From positions 1 to 20,858 of the forward strand of contig CAYVWB010000074.1 in the NCBI GenBank assembly GCA_964455395.1: a stretch of 20,858 nt of DNA. Direction: 5' to 3'. Below, piece by piece: positions 14,751-20,858 of this stretch. The DNA comes from CAYVWB01 sp964455395. Its GTDB lineage: Bacteria; Desulfobacterota; Desulfovibrionia; Desulfovibrionales; Desulfovibrionaceae. Within the stretch, counting starts at the first letter, position 1; every line of letters begins with the position of its first letter. The position numbers were made by a program, and so were the translations under genes. The notes beneath the pieces are model-generated. The model saw only the letters and a list, made by a program, of their open reading frames with translations, made no database searches and was not told the DNA's origin.

Positions 14751-14769
14751 GCGGACTCGGCGGAGCCGA

Positions 14770-14958
14770 CTATTCCTCTTCGATCACGATGGCTTCCTGG
14801 TCGCAGACTTCCACGCAGGACTCGCACCCCAGGCATTCTTCGGCGTTTTCGGCCACGGCCTTGCCGTCTTTGAGGACGAAGACCTCCACGGGGCAGACGT
14901 CCACGCATTCACCGTCGCCCACGCACTTGTCCAAGTCGATCGTGATCTTGTAACCCAT
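14770..14958 (-). CDS. ferredoxin III-type 7Fe/8Fe ferredoxin with an Asp cluster ligand
   Basis: A 62-residue electron carrier. Without Met1, the cluster I ligands are C11-x2-D14-x2-C17 with C51, and cluster II has C21, C41, C44 and C47. Asp replaces the second Cys of the normal CxxCxxCxxxCP motif. Desulfovibrio africanus ferredoxin III has the same arrangement at the same positions; it binds [4Fe-4S] plus a [3Fe-4S] cluster that takes up a fourth metal, with Asp14 as ligand. D52 here stands where FdIII has Glu52. GAGGAAG precedes ATG 14958; the longer frame upstream crosses the promoter and is not coding. It is a single gene with its own promoter. Its physiological partner is unknown. Confidence 0.95.
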   Translation of the reverse strand: MGYKITIDLDKCVGDGECVDVCPVEVFVLKDGKAVAENAEECLGCESCVEVCDQEAIVIEEE

Positions 14959-15037
14959 TGAAACGCTTCCTCGTGTTGAAGGATCGCAGCCGTCCGTGCG
15001 CTGCCTTTGCAGAGGGTGCGGACGCGCAGAGGCTAGG

Positions 15038-15066
15038 CAATAGCCAGGGCCGGGGGCTCCTGTCAA
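15038..15066 (-). promoter_or_regulatory. sigma70-type promoter of the ferredoxin gene
   Basis: On the minus strand TTGACA (15066-15061, perfect), a 17-nt spacer and CTATTG (15043-15038); TATTGC with an 18-nt spacer is the other reading. Transcription would start about 75 nt before ATG 14958. Confidence 0.6.
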
Positions 15067-15199
15067 GAATGGGAGGGCGCTCTGCAGCAAGCTGTCTCGC
15101 AGGGTGTTGTCGCTCGGGTGAGATCGGTTGCTCCCGGCGGCGTTTTCGCGGGCCCGTCCAGTCCTCCGCGCAGACGTTGCCTGGAGGGGGGCGACCTCC

Positions 15200-16573
15200 C
15201 TAGAGCCGCATGCGCACGTGGTAGGTGCGACCGCCGCGGCCCACAAGCATGAGCAGCGTGTTGTTCAGGCGGTGCAGGCGGTACGCCTGCGCGAAGTGTT
15301 CCAGGGAGTCCAAACGCAAGCCGCCCACACCCAGCAGCACGTCCCCGCGGCGCACGCCGAGCCGGGCTGCGGGGCTGTTGCGGATTACGGCGGTCACCAG
15401 CAGGCCCGGGGCGCCGTCGCTTGCAGCGTCGCGGACGTGCATGCCCCAGCGCTCGGCAGCCAGTTGCAGCGCTTGCTCCAGCATCAACGGCGCCAAGGTG
15501 GTCTCCACGCGAACAGTGCGGCCTTGCCGCAGCAGAGTCAGCCGGACGCGTTCGCCCTGCACGAAGTTGCGCATGAGCTGGAGGTAGTGCTCCTTGTCCT
15601 CCACGCGCACGCCGTTCAGCTCCAGGACCACGTCGCCAGGCGTCACGCCGGCGTTTGCCGCGGGCAAGCCTTGCCGCGACTCCGTCACCAGCATGCCGCG
15701 CATGTCCTGCAAGCCGAAGTAGGCGGCGGTCTCGGGGTCCAGGCTCTGGCCGTAGAGGCCCAGCCACACGGGGCTCACCCGGCCGCGACCCAGCAGTTCG
15801 CCCAGCACGCGCTTGGCCTTGTCGATGGGGATGGCGAAGCCGATGCCCTCGGCGCGAGCGTGGATGGCGGTGGTGACGCCGATGACTTCCCCGTGGATGT
15901 TCAGGAGCGGCCCCCCCGAGTTGCCGGGGTTGATGGCGGCGTCCGTCTGGATGAAGTCAGTGAATACGGCGCGTTCCGTGCGTATGGAGCGTTTGACGGC
16001 GCTGACCACGCCGGTGGTGACGGTGTGGGTGAACCCGAAGGGGTTGCCGATGGCGATGACAGTCTCCCCGATCAGCAATTCCGAGGAGTCGCCCAGGGGG
16101 ACCTCGGGAAGGTTGCGGGCGTTCTTCAGGCGGAGCACGGCGAGGTCGAAGTCCGGGTCGGAGCCCACGAGCTCGGCTTCGAACTCCCGGCCGTCGATGA
16201 GTCGTGCGGCGATGGACTGCGCACCGGCGATGACGTGGGCGTTGGAGAGCACAAGCCCCCGTTCGCCATTGATGATGACGCCGGAGCCCAAGCTCTGTTG
16301 ACGGCGGGGCATGTTGGGCAGCTCGCCGAAGAATTCGCGGAAGAAGGGCCCGAAGACCTCGTCGTCGGCGAAGGGGTTGCGCTGCTGCGCCGTGATGCGG
16401 TCCGTGGTGATGTTGACCACGGCGGGGCCCACGCGCTGCACCGCGCGCACCACCGGCGTCATGCGCAGGTCGTCGGCGTGGGCGAGCGGCGTCGCCCCGG
16501 GGGGTGCGTTGTGCGTCAACAGAAAGAAGAGACACATCGCTAAGATGCGGATCGTATATCGGGAAGGGGACAT
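15200..16573 (-). CDS. HtrA/DegP-type periplasmic serine protease with two PDZ domains
   Basis: A 457-residue trypsin-like protease for periplasmic protein quality control. Residues 1-33 are a signal peptide (Arg-containing start, LAMCLFFLL core, cleavage probably after AHA). The catalytic triad is H113 in SNAHV, D143 in DFDLAVL and S219 in GNSGGP. PDZ1 is about 265-365 and PDZ2 about 368-457; PDZ2 is the less typical of the two. Length agrees with DegP/DegQ/MucD enzymes. I prefer ATG 16573 to the GTG at 16585, because a GAGG lies too close to the GTG; it is rather far (13 nt) from the ATG, so the start is moderately certain. A near-consensus promoter lies at 16625-16652. No sensor or sigma-factor gene is adjacent. 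Confidence 0.94.
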   Translation of the reverse strand: MSPSRYTIRILAMCLFFLLTHNAPPGATPLAHADDLRMTPVVRAVQRVGPAVVNITTDRITAQQRNPFADDEVFGPFFREFFGELPNMPRRQQSLGSGVIINGERGLVLSNAHVIAGAQSIAARLIDGREFEAELVGSDPDFDLAVLRLKNARNLPEVPLGDSSELLIGETVIAIGNPFGFTHTVTTGVVSAVKRSIRTERAVFTDFIQTDAAINPGNSGGPLLNIHGEVIGVTTAIHARAEGIGFAIPIDKAKRVLGELLGRGRVSPVWLGLYGQSLDPETAAYFGLQDMRGMLVTESRQGLPAANAGVTPGDVVLELNGVRVEDKEHYLQLMRNFVQGERVRLTLLRQGRTVRVETTLAPLMLEQALQLAAERWGMHVRDAASDGAPGLLVTAVIRNSPAARLGVRRGDVLLGVGGLRLDSLEHFAQAYRLHRLNNTLLMLVGRGGRTYHVRMRL

Positions 16574-16624
16574 GGCGGAGAGCACACCTCGGGTGGGGTT
16601 CGGGGGAGGAGGTCGTTCGGGAGC

Positions 16625-16652
16625 ATTGTAGACCGGGGGCGCCGGATGTCAA
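16625..16652 (-). promoter_or_regulatory. near-consensus sigma70 promoter of the protease gene
   Basis: On the minus strand TTGACA (16652-16647, perfect), a 16-nt spacer and TACAAT (16630-16625, five of six). The predicted leader is about 45 nt. This is the best promoter match in the window. It implies steady housekeeping expression, in contrast with the RpoE-type control of E. coli degP. Confidence 0.7.
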
Positions 16653-16790
16653 CCGGCGTGCACGCCTCTTGCGGGGAGCGCCCCCCGGGTGGTATGCACC
16701 AAGGAGGCCGCGTTCGCGTGTGCGGGCTTGGCGCCTCCTCCGTGTCGCGCAAGCAGGGCGACACAGCAGGCTTCGTCAGAGGAGCTTTCC

Positions 16791-17231
16791 ATGTCGAATC
16801 GCTCGAAGCGCTACGAAATCAACCGCGCCGTGAACCGCATTCTCTCGCGGCACGCCGTGGACCTCACCCGACTGACGTTCTCCACCACGGGGTACAGCGT
16901 CTTTTTTTCCGGAGTGCTGACGCGCCAGCCGCAAGGGGAGTTCCAGGCCCAGGAGCTGCTCGCCTTGCTGCGCGACCTCGCCGCCACGCCCTATCGACTG
17001 CAGCTGCAGTTCGATCTGCACAACTGGGATATCGGCACGGAAGCCGGCGCGTGGCGGGTCAAGCCGTTGCGAGAAGTCGCCTTCAAGGAGAAAGGTCGGG
17101 TGCGCGAGGACCTCACCATCCGCAACGACATGGTCTACTCCATGGTGCAGCAGTATCGCGACAAAGTGCTCAAGGACGAGGACGGCGACGCTGCGTCTGA
17201 TGCGCCGCCGCCCCCCGGGAAGCCGTTCTGA
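16791..17231 (+). CDS. 146-residue protein of unknown function
   Basis: Not recognised. A basic N-terminal helix (SKRYEINRAVNRILSRHAVDL) leads to a beta-rich stretch (RLTFSTTGYSVFFSGVLTR), a helix (QAQELLALLRDLAAT), a strand (YRLQLQFDLHNWDI), then a charged C-terminal half ending ASDAPPPPGKPF. The helix-strand-strand-helix-strand order recalls BON domains, but that is only a guess. No signal peptide, membrane segment or Cys is present. GAGGAG lies 6 nt before ATG 16791; the frame could extend to 16689, but the added residues are unlike protein. It is a lone plus-strand gene, divergent from the protease gene and convergent with the ATPase gene. No clear terminator follows. Confidence 0.78.
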   Translation: MSNRSKRYEINRAVNRILSRHAVDLTRLTFSTTGYSVFFSGVLTRQPQGEFQAQELLALLRDLAATPYRLQLQFDLHNWDIGTEAGAWRVKPLREVAFKEKGRVREDLTIRNDMVYSMVQQYRDKVLKDEDGDAASDAPPPPGKPF

Positions 17232-17352
17232 TCGAGCAGCGCCGAGCAGCGAGGACCGGGACGTGTTCCTGGACGCTGCAGCGGCTTCGGGGTGACTCTC
17301 TCGCGCGGGGACCCTCCCGGGGCGGGATACGCCATTGCGCAGCGCCGGCTTG

Positions 17353-19122
17353 CTACGGCTCGTACCCCACGGTGGCGAACTCTTCGAAGGTGATGAGGCC
17401 TTCCAGCGCCTTGCGGGCGGCGTCCATGCGCAGGGTGGTGAATGACTTGGCGGCGATGGCTTCTTCCCGAATTTCCTGAGCGGTGGCGCGGCGCATGATG
17501 AGTTCGCGGACGGTGTTGTCCATCACCAGAATTTCGTAGACGCCGACGCGGCCGCGGTAGCCGCTCTTGCCGCAGTTGTAGCAGCCCCTGCCACGGAAGA
17601 AGCGGATGCCTTTGTCCGGCTTGAGACCCATGAGCTTCTGCGCATCCAAGGGCGCGTTGTAGGGCTCGATGCAGTCCGGGCAGATGCGCCGCACCAGCCG
17701 CTGCGCCGAGACCATGACGACTGTGGAGGCCACCAGGAAAGGCTCCACCCCCATCTCCACGAAACGCGTCACGGCGCCGGGAGCGTCGTTGGTGTGCAGG
17801 GTGGAGAGCACCCGGTGACCCGTGAGCGCAGACTTGATGGCGATGTCCGCTGTCTCGATATCGCGGATTTCACCGATCATGATGGTGTCCGGGTCTTGTC
17901 GGAGCACGCTGCGCAAGCCGGATGCGAAGGTCATGCCGGCCTTGAGGTTGAGCTGTATCTGACAGACGCCTTTGAGCCGGTACTCGACAGGATCCTCCAG
18001 GGTGACGATGCTCTCGCTCGGTTTGTTGATCTTGCGCAAAAGCGAGTAGAGCAATGTGGTCTTGCCGCTGCCGGTGGGCCCCGTGGCGAGGATCATGCCG
18101 TGGCTCCTTTCCAGAGCCTCCTCCACTTTCTTGCGTTCGTGGGGCTGCATGCCCAGCTCTTCGAGTCGCAAGGCGTCCGAGGATTGGTCCAGCAGACGCA
18201 GCACCAGCTTTTCCCCGTAGATGGAGGGCACCGTGGAGGTGCGCACGCTGATCTCCTTGTCTTGCGCGCGGTAGGTGAACCGGCCGTCCTGGGGCACGCG
18301 GGAGACGGAGATGTCCATGTTGGAGAGGAGCTTGATGCGCGAGCACAGCGGCAGGTAGACGGCTTTCGGCGGGCCGGGGACTTCTTCGAGTCTGCCGTCC
18401 ACGCGCATCCGCAGGCTCACGGCGTCCTGCTCCGGCTGGATGTGGATATCCGAAGCGCGGCGATTGAGGGCTTGGACGAGAATGGAGTTCACCAGCCGGA
18501 CGACAGGCGCTTCCTCCGCCATGGACTGGAGGGAGTCGATGGTGAAGGTGTCGCCGCCGGCTTCGTCGATGGATTCGGACTCGACGTCGATATCGTCGAT
18601 ATCCATGACGAAGTCGGCGTTGGGGTCGTAGCGCTTGCCATAAGTGCCCTGGAAGAGGGAGAGAAACTGCTCCCCCGTGCACATCACAGGCTCCACGTCC
18701 AGGTTCGTGGCGCTCATCACAGCGGTCACGCCATGGAAATCCGTGGGGTCCTGCATGGCCACCCAGAGCAACTGTCCGTCCTTTTTCAAGGGGATCATGT
18801 TGTGCTGGTGGGCGAGTTTCTCCGAGATATAGACGGCGAGGCTGGGGTCCGGGGGAAAACTGTCGGGTTCGTAGAGCTCGATGCGCAGCTGCCGGCTCAC
18901 GGCGCGCAGAATCTGCCGCTCCTTCAGGATGTTGTCCTGAATGAGCAGCTGACCCAGCTTGATCTTGCGGCGTTTCTGCTCCGAGAGCGCCTGCTCCAGC
19001 TGCGCCTCCGTCAGCAGACCGGCGTCGATGAGCATTTCACCCAGGCGCTTGCGGATGCGGGGAGTTGCGCTCTTGACGGGGGGCTCCATGGCGGCGTGCT
19101 CTACTGAGGATTCGTACAACAT
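17353..19122 (-). CDS. PilB/GspE-family assembly ATPase with a MshEN-type N-terminus
   Basis: A 589-residue ATPase that would power type IV pilus or type II secretion assembly at the inner membrane. Residues 26-49 (RLGEMLIDAGLLTEAQLEQA, ending LSEQ) match the c-di-GMP-binding MshEN motif of MshE/PilB proteins, and a second, weaker copy begins KLGQLLIQ. Core motifs are Walker A GPTGSGKT (348-355), Asp box TLEDPVEYR (374-382), Walker B IMIGEIRD (414-421), His box LSTLHTND (439-446), and a C4 zinc site C481-x2-C484 with C514-x2-C517. An acidic linker (MDIDDIDVESESIDEAGGD) separates the two parts. No pilC/gspF, pilin or secretin gene is nearby. The start is uncertain: ATG 19122 is used here, ATG 19089 and TTG 19143 are alternatives, and none has a good ribosome-binding site. 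Confidence 0.92.
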   Translation of the reverse strand: MLYESSVEHAAMEPPVKSATPRIRKRLGEMLIDAGLLTEAQLEQALSEQKRRKIKLGQLLIQDNILKERQILRAVSRQLRIELYEPDSFPPDPSLAVYISEKLAHQHNMIPLKKDGQLLWVAMQDPTDFHGVTAVMSATNLDVEPVMCTGEQFLSLFQGTYGKRYDPNADFVMDIDDIDVESESIDEAGGDTFTIDSLQSMAEEAPVVRLVNSILVQALNRRASDIHIQPEQDAVSLRMRVDGRLEEVPGPPKAVYLPLCSRIKLLSNMDISVSRVPQDGRFTYRAQDKEISVRTSTVPSIYGEKLVLRLLDQSSDALRLEELGMQPHERKKVEEALERSHGMILATGPTGSGKTTLLYSLLRKINKPSESIVTLEDPVEYRLKGVCQIQLNLKAGMTFASGLRSVLRQDPDTIMIGEIRDIETADIAIKSALTGHRVLSTLHTNDAPGAVTRFVEMGVEPFLVASTVVMVSAQRLVRRICPDCIEPYNAPLDAQKLMGLKPDKGIRFFRGRGCYNCGKSGYRGRVGVYEILVMDNTVRELIMRRATAQEIREEAIAAKSFTTLRMDAARKALEGLITFEEFATVGYEP

Positions 19123-19175
19123 GAACGGAACACCATCGGACAACGGCGACGAAAAAAGACCGCGCCATTTACCAT
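19101..19175 (-). CDS. 24-codon leader frame with a strong ribosome-binding site, overlapping the ATPase start
   Basis: AGGAGG stands 4 nt before ATG 19175, the best ribosome-binding site near the ATPase gene, but it serves another frame. The frame encodes 24 residues (MVNGAVFFRRRCPMVFRSCC, then TNPQ) and ends 11 nt before ATG 19089. Either it is a leader that couples translation to the ATPase, or the six-T run at codons 7-8 hides a frameshift: one added T would join this start to the ATPase frame. I cannot tell which from the sequence. Confidence 0.4.
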   Translation of the reverse strand: MVNGAVFFRRRCPMVFRSCCTNPQ

Positions 19176-19363
19176 GATGCCTCCTGATACGCCATTACGG
19201 CAACATTTACAACACCATGAATTGCATTTCACGAACGTGAGGCGCAGCGTCACGGCGGGCGCCCCGCGACCACAGCCGCATTGCCCATGAACTGCGGGTT
19301 CTGGTACCATGCAGAATCCGCGGCGTCTTTCCCGCCGCCACCACCAACCAAGGAGAATGCGCC

Positions 19364-19561
19364 ATGGAGACCCTCAAGGTGCGCGGCATGCGCTGCCAAC
19401 ATTGCGTGCAATCGGTGACCAAGGCTCTGGAGAACATCCCCAACGTCACCGATGTCCAAGTGGATCTGCAAGCCGAGGAAGCGCGCTTCGAGACCACCGG
19501 CGAAGTGGACATGGACGAGATCAGAAAAACCGTGACCGACATCGGCTTCGAGCCGGCCTGA
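19364..19561 (+). CDS. CopZ-like heavy-metal-associated (HMA) chaperone
   Basis: A 65-residue single HMA domain (beta-alpha-beta-beta-alpha-beta). The metal site is GMRCQHC, C11-x2-C14, and the rest fits: VTKALENIPNVTDVQVDLQ, then IRKTVTDIGFEPA. Such proteins carry Cu(I), or less often Zn or other soft metals, to a P-type ATPase or regulator; the His between the Cys does not decide the metal. AAGGAG lies 8 nt before ATG 19364. A weak promoter candidate is TTGCCC (19281), 18-nt spacer, TACCAT (19305). It stands alone: no copA or cueR/csoR gene is in the window. A large hairpin follows the stop codon. Confidence 0.92.
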   Translation: METLKVRGMRCQHCVQSVTKALENIPNVTDVQVDLQAEEARFETTGEVDMDEIRKTVTDIGFEPA

Positions 19562-19572
19562 CGCGCAAGGGC

Positions 19573-19629
19573 CACGGCGCCGCCGCCCCTCACGTCCCGA
19601 CTGCGTGGCGACAGGGGCGTGGCGCCGTG
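19573..19629 (+). terminator. large hairpin after the HMA chaperone gene
   Basis: CACGGCGCC (19573-19581) pairs with GGCGCCGTG (19621-19629), continued by CGCCCCT (19584-19590) with AGGGGCG (19613-19619), and a 22-nt loop with a CACG/CGTG pair inside. It begins 11 nt after the stop codon. There is no T-run, so it may protect the 3' end or act as a weak terminator. Confidence 0.55.
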
Positions 19630-19876
19630 CGTCGAGGGGGCGTGATGGCTGCGCCGCCTGCGCCTTCTCCTCAGTCCATGCCGCCTGCGCAAACCACGCC
19701 ATCCCGGGCGCTGCAGACACGTTGGCTCCCTCGCTGCGGAGAGGGACGGCTTGTCCCCCGGGGTGGCTTCGGGTAGAGTGTGTGGTGTCCGAACGTACAG
19801 GGGAACGCAAGACGCGCCGTGACGCCCACGGGGGTCTTGGCGAAGACCGGGCGAGACAGTGACTCGGCTGCGCACA

Positions 19877-19916
19877 GTGTATCGCGCGCGGGGTATACTG
19901 TGTATCGCGCGCGGGG
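19877..19916 (+). repeat. 17-bp direct repeat flanking a -10-like hexamer
   Basis: GTGTATCGCGCGCGGGG occurs at 19877-19893 and 19900-19916. Exactly six bases, TATACT, separate the copies (period 23 bp). TATACT matches TATAAT at five of six. The first copy exactly fills a 17-nt spacer to CGCACA (19871-19876), a poor -35. It may be a duplicated operator at a promoter reading towards the cyclase gene. Confidence 0.8.
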
Positions 19917-19980
19917 AAGGGTCTGGGGATGCGCTGCGGTGGTCGGACGGCGTGTGGCGTCGGGAGGGGTCCGGACCACG

Positions 19981-20050
19981 GCTTCCCACGGCTTCCCACG
20001 GCTTCCCAGGGCTTCCCAGGGCTTCCCACGGTTTCCCGTGTCTTCCCGTG
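19981..20050 (+). repeat. seven-unit 10-bp tandem repeat
   Basis: Units of GCTTCCCACG start every 10 bp from 19981 to 20041. Copies 1, 2 and 5 are identical, copies 3 and 4 end in AGG, and copies 6 and 7 are diverged (GTTTCCCGTG, TCTTCCCGTG). The array ends 107 bp before the cyclase start codon. The period is near one helical turn. Confidence 0.95.
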
Positions 20051-20157
20051 ACGTGGAGGGGGATAGGTGGGGAGAAGCGCGGAGTTCGCGCAGCAAGGCG
20101 CCCTTTCGCGCATCACGGCAAGGTCGCCATCCACAGGGGTTCAACCAGAGACGCGCC

Positions 20158-20858
20158 ATGTCCATCGCCGCCTATTTGAACATGCAGAGCGCCGTGGGGC
20201 ATCTGCTGACGCTGCTGGGCAAGCGGCAGCGGCCTGTGCCCTTCGGTCTGCAGAACTCCGTCAACTTCATCTACGAGGATGACGGCAAGACCACGGCTAT
20301 TGACATCCGCTCCAAAGTGCCCACGGCCATGCTCAGCCTCATGGCCGACAAGCTGCGCGCTTTCAGCGCAGGCGGCGATCGCTTCGACCGGTTCATCATG
20401 GTCACCCCGTATGTCCCCAATGCGCAGGAACTGGAGGAGTATCACGCCGCCTACAAGGACGTGGCCGACGTGCTGGAGTGGCGTACGGTTCGGGACTTCA
20501 CCAAGCTGTTGGGGCTGGACGAAAAATACGACCTCGGTTCACCCGAAGCTTTGGAAACATTGAAGAACGCCAGCGCAGCCGCCAGTCTGCGCAGCGACGA
20601 TGAGGACTCCGAAGCGACCCCCCACGTGGAGCAGGAAGACCTCACCCGGTATCTGGACACCATCCGCGAGGGGCGCTCCGGCGTGGACATGGAGTACGTC
20701 CGCATGGCCCGGCGGCTGCCGCCAGCCGTGGTCCGCGAATTGATGCGCTCCAGCAAATCCCACGAAGATTTCTTCGCCATCGGCCGGCCCTCGCACGACG
20801 TGGTGGTGGTCCTCAGCGACATCCAGAACTTCTCCCCCCTGGTGAAAGCCGCCGCCCC
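20158..20858 (+). CDS. class III nucleotidyl cyclase, 5' part (cut by the window end)
   Basis: The first 233 residues of a longer protein, with no stop codon before the edge. Residues 214-228 (DVVVVLSDIQNFSPL) match the first strand and metal-binding Asp (D221) of the adenylate/guanylate cyclase domain, usually written FxDIxxFT. Residues 1-120 form a separate alpha/beta domain (NSVNFIYEDDGKTTAIDIRS, then DRFIMVTPYVPNAQE and WRTVRDFTKLLGL), which recalls a degenerate PD-(D/E)XK nuclease fold; that is inference. Residues 125-160 are an acidic linker, and 160-210 a helical segment before the catalytic domain. ATG 20158 has only a weak AGAG before it. Catalytic, substrate-choice and C-terminal residues are outside the window, so activity cannot be judged. 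Confidence 0.75.
   Translation, partial: MSIAAYLNMQSAVGHLLTLLGKRQRPVPFGLQNSVNFIYEDDGKTTAIDIRSKVPTAMLSLMADKLRAFSAGGDRFDRFIMVTPYVPNAQELEEYHAAYKDVADVLEWRTVRDFTKLLGLDEKYDLGSPEALETLKNASAAASLRSDDEDSEATPHVEQEDLTRYLDTIREGRSGVDMEYVRMARRLPPAVVRELMRSSKSHEDFFAIGRPSHDVVVVLSDIQNFSPLVKAAA

Larger units (their letters stand above)
14348..14769. other. 422-bp gap between the ferredoxin gene and the YkgJ operon
   Basis: No gene is supported. It holds the ferredoxin 3' hairpin (14730-14750) and an AT-rich island at 14566-14580 that may be part of the operon promoter. If that promoter is used, the YkgJ leader would be about 200 nt. Confidence 0.5.
19562..20157. other. 596-bp repeat-rich gap before the cyclase gene
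   Basis: It contains the large hairpin (19573-19629), a 17-bp direct repeat around TATACT (19877-19916) and a seven-unit 10-bp array (19981-20050). Open frames in it are low-complexity and have no ribosome-binding sites, so no gene is supported. Confidence 0.6.

Noticed and set aside
15128..16543. 471-codon plus-strand open frame opposite the protease gene
   Set aside because: His/Gln/Ala/Val-rich shadow of the protease gene, without a ribosome-binding site.
16701..16720. AAGGAGG followed by GTG upstream of the 146-residue gene
   Set aside because: It would start a frame that is a shadow of the 146-residue gene, which has its own GAGGAG at the right distance from ATG 16791.
17794..19107. 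437-codon plus-strand open frame opposite the ATPase gene
   Set aside because: Shadow frame; the minus strand has all the ATPase motifs.
19200..19260. sigma54 promoter before the ATPase gene
   Set aside because: A TGG and a TTGC are present on the minus strand, but the GG to GC distance is 13 and not 10 nt.

Overview
The window is high-GC bacterial chromosome with tightly packed genes on both strands. It most resembles a sulfate-reducing member of the Desulfovibrionales. The best taxonomic marker is a 62-residue ferredoxin (14770-14958) with the Cys-x-x-Asp-x-x-Cys ligand pattern and spacing of Desulfovibrio africanus ferredoxin III. A neelaredoxin-type superoxide reductase, a probable futalosine-pathway (MqnP-like) prenyltransferase, and a CZB-containing chemoreceptor with an acidic/aromatic tail fit that assignment. 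No tRNA, rRNA, CRISPR array, transposase or phage gene was seen.

Layout. 1-372 has no gene. On the minus strand, 4282 down to 373 encodes in transcription order a degenerate receiver/TPR-like response regulator, an MqnP/UbiA prenyltransferase, ribosome-maturation factor DarP, and an ADP-ribosylglycohydrolase-like protein that probably has its own promoter. A divergent regulatory region (4283-4459) leads to a short DksA/TraR zinc-finger protein. Then comes about 750 bp without a gene that carries six 23-bp tandem repeats. The neelaredoxin and a small membrane protein are on the minus strand. A DUF2254 membrane protein, a rhodanese-fold protein without its catalytic Cys, a 107-residue unknown protein, a TetR regulator and a large CZB chemoreceptor are on the plus strand. 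The latter block is punctuated by clear terminators at 9434-9468 and 12335-12372.

From 19122 down to 12463 most genes are on the minus strand. They are an orphan PilB/GspE ATPase with a MshEN-type (c-di-GMP-binding) N-terminus, an HtrA/DegP-type periplasmic protease behind a strong sigma70-like promoter, the ferredoxin, and a compact operon of a YkgJ-type cysteine-cluster protein, a 130-residue unknown and a five-repeat TPR protein. One 146-residue unknown lies on the plus strand at 16791-17231. The right end has a CopZ-like metal chaperone, about 600 bp of repeat-rich intergenic DNA, and the 5' part of a class III nucleotidyl cyclase cut by the window edge.

Themes. Several proteins are regulatory or stress-related: superoxide reductase, protease, metal chaperone, DksA-like factor, chemoreceptor, c-di-GMP-type ATPase, cyclase. 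Three have recognisable folds with altered active-site residues (ADP-ribosylglycohydrolase-like, receiver domain, rhodanese). The less ordinary DNA signals are the three phased motifs upstream of the DksA-like gene, a 17-bp repeat on both sides of a -10-like hexamer, two short-unit tandem arrays, and a strong ribosome-binding site in the wrong frame just upstream of the ATPase gene. I did not find a complete new defence or mobile system.
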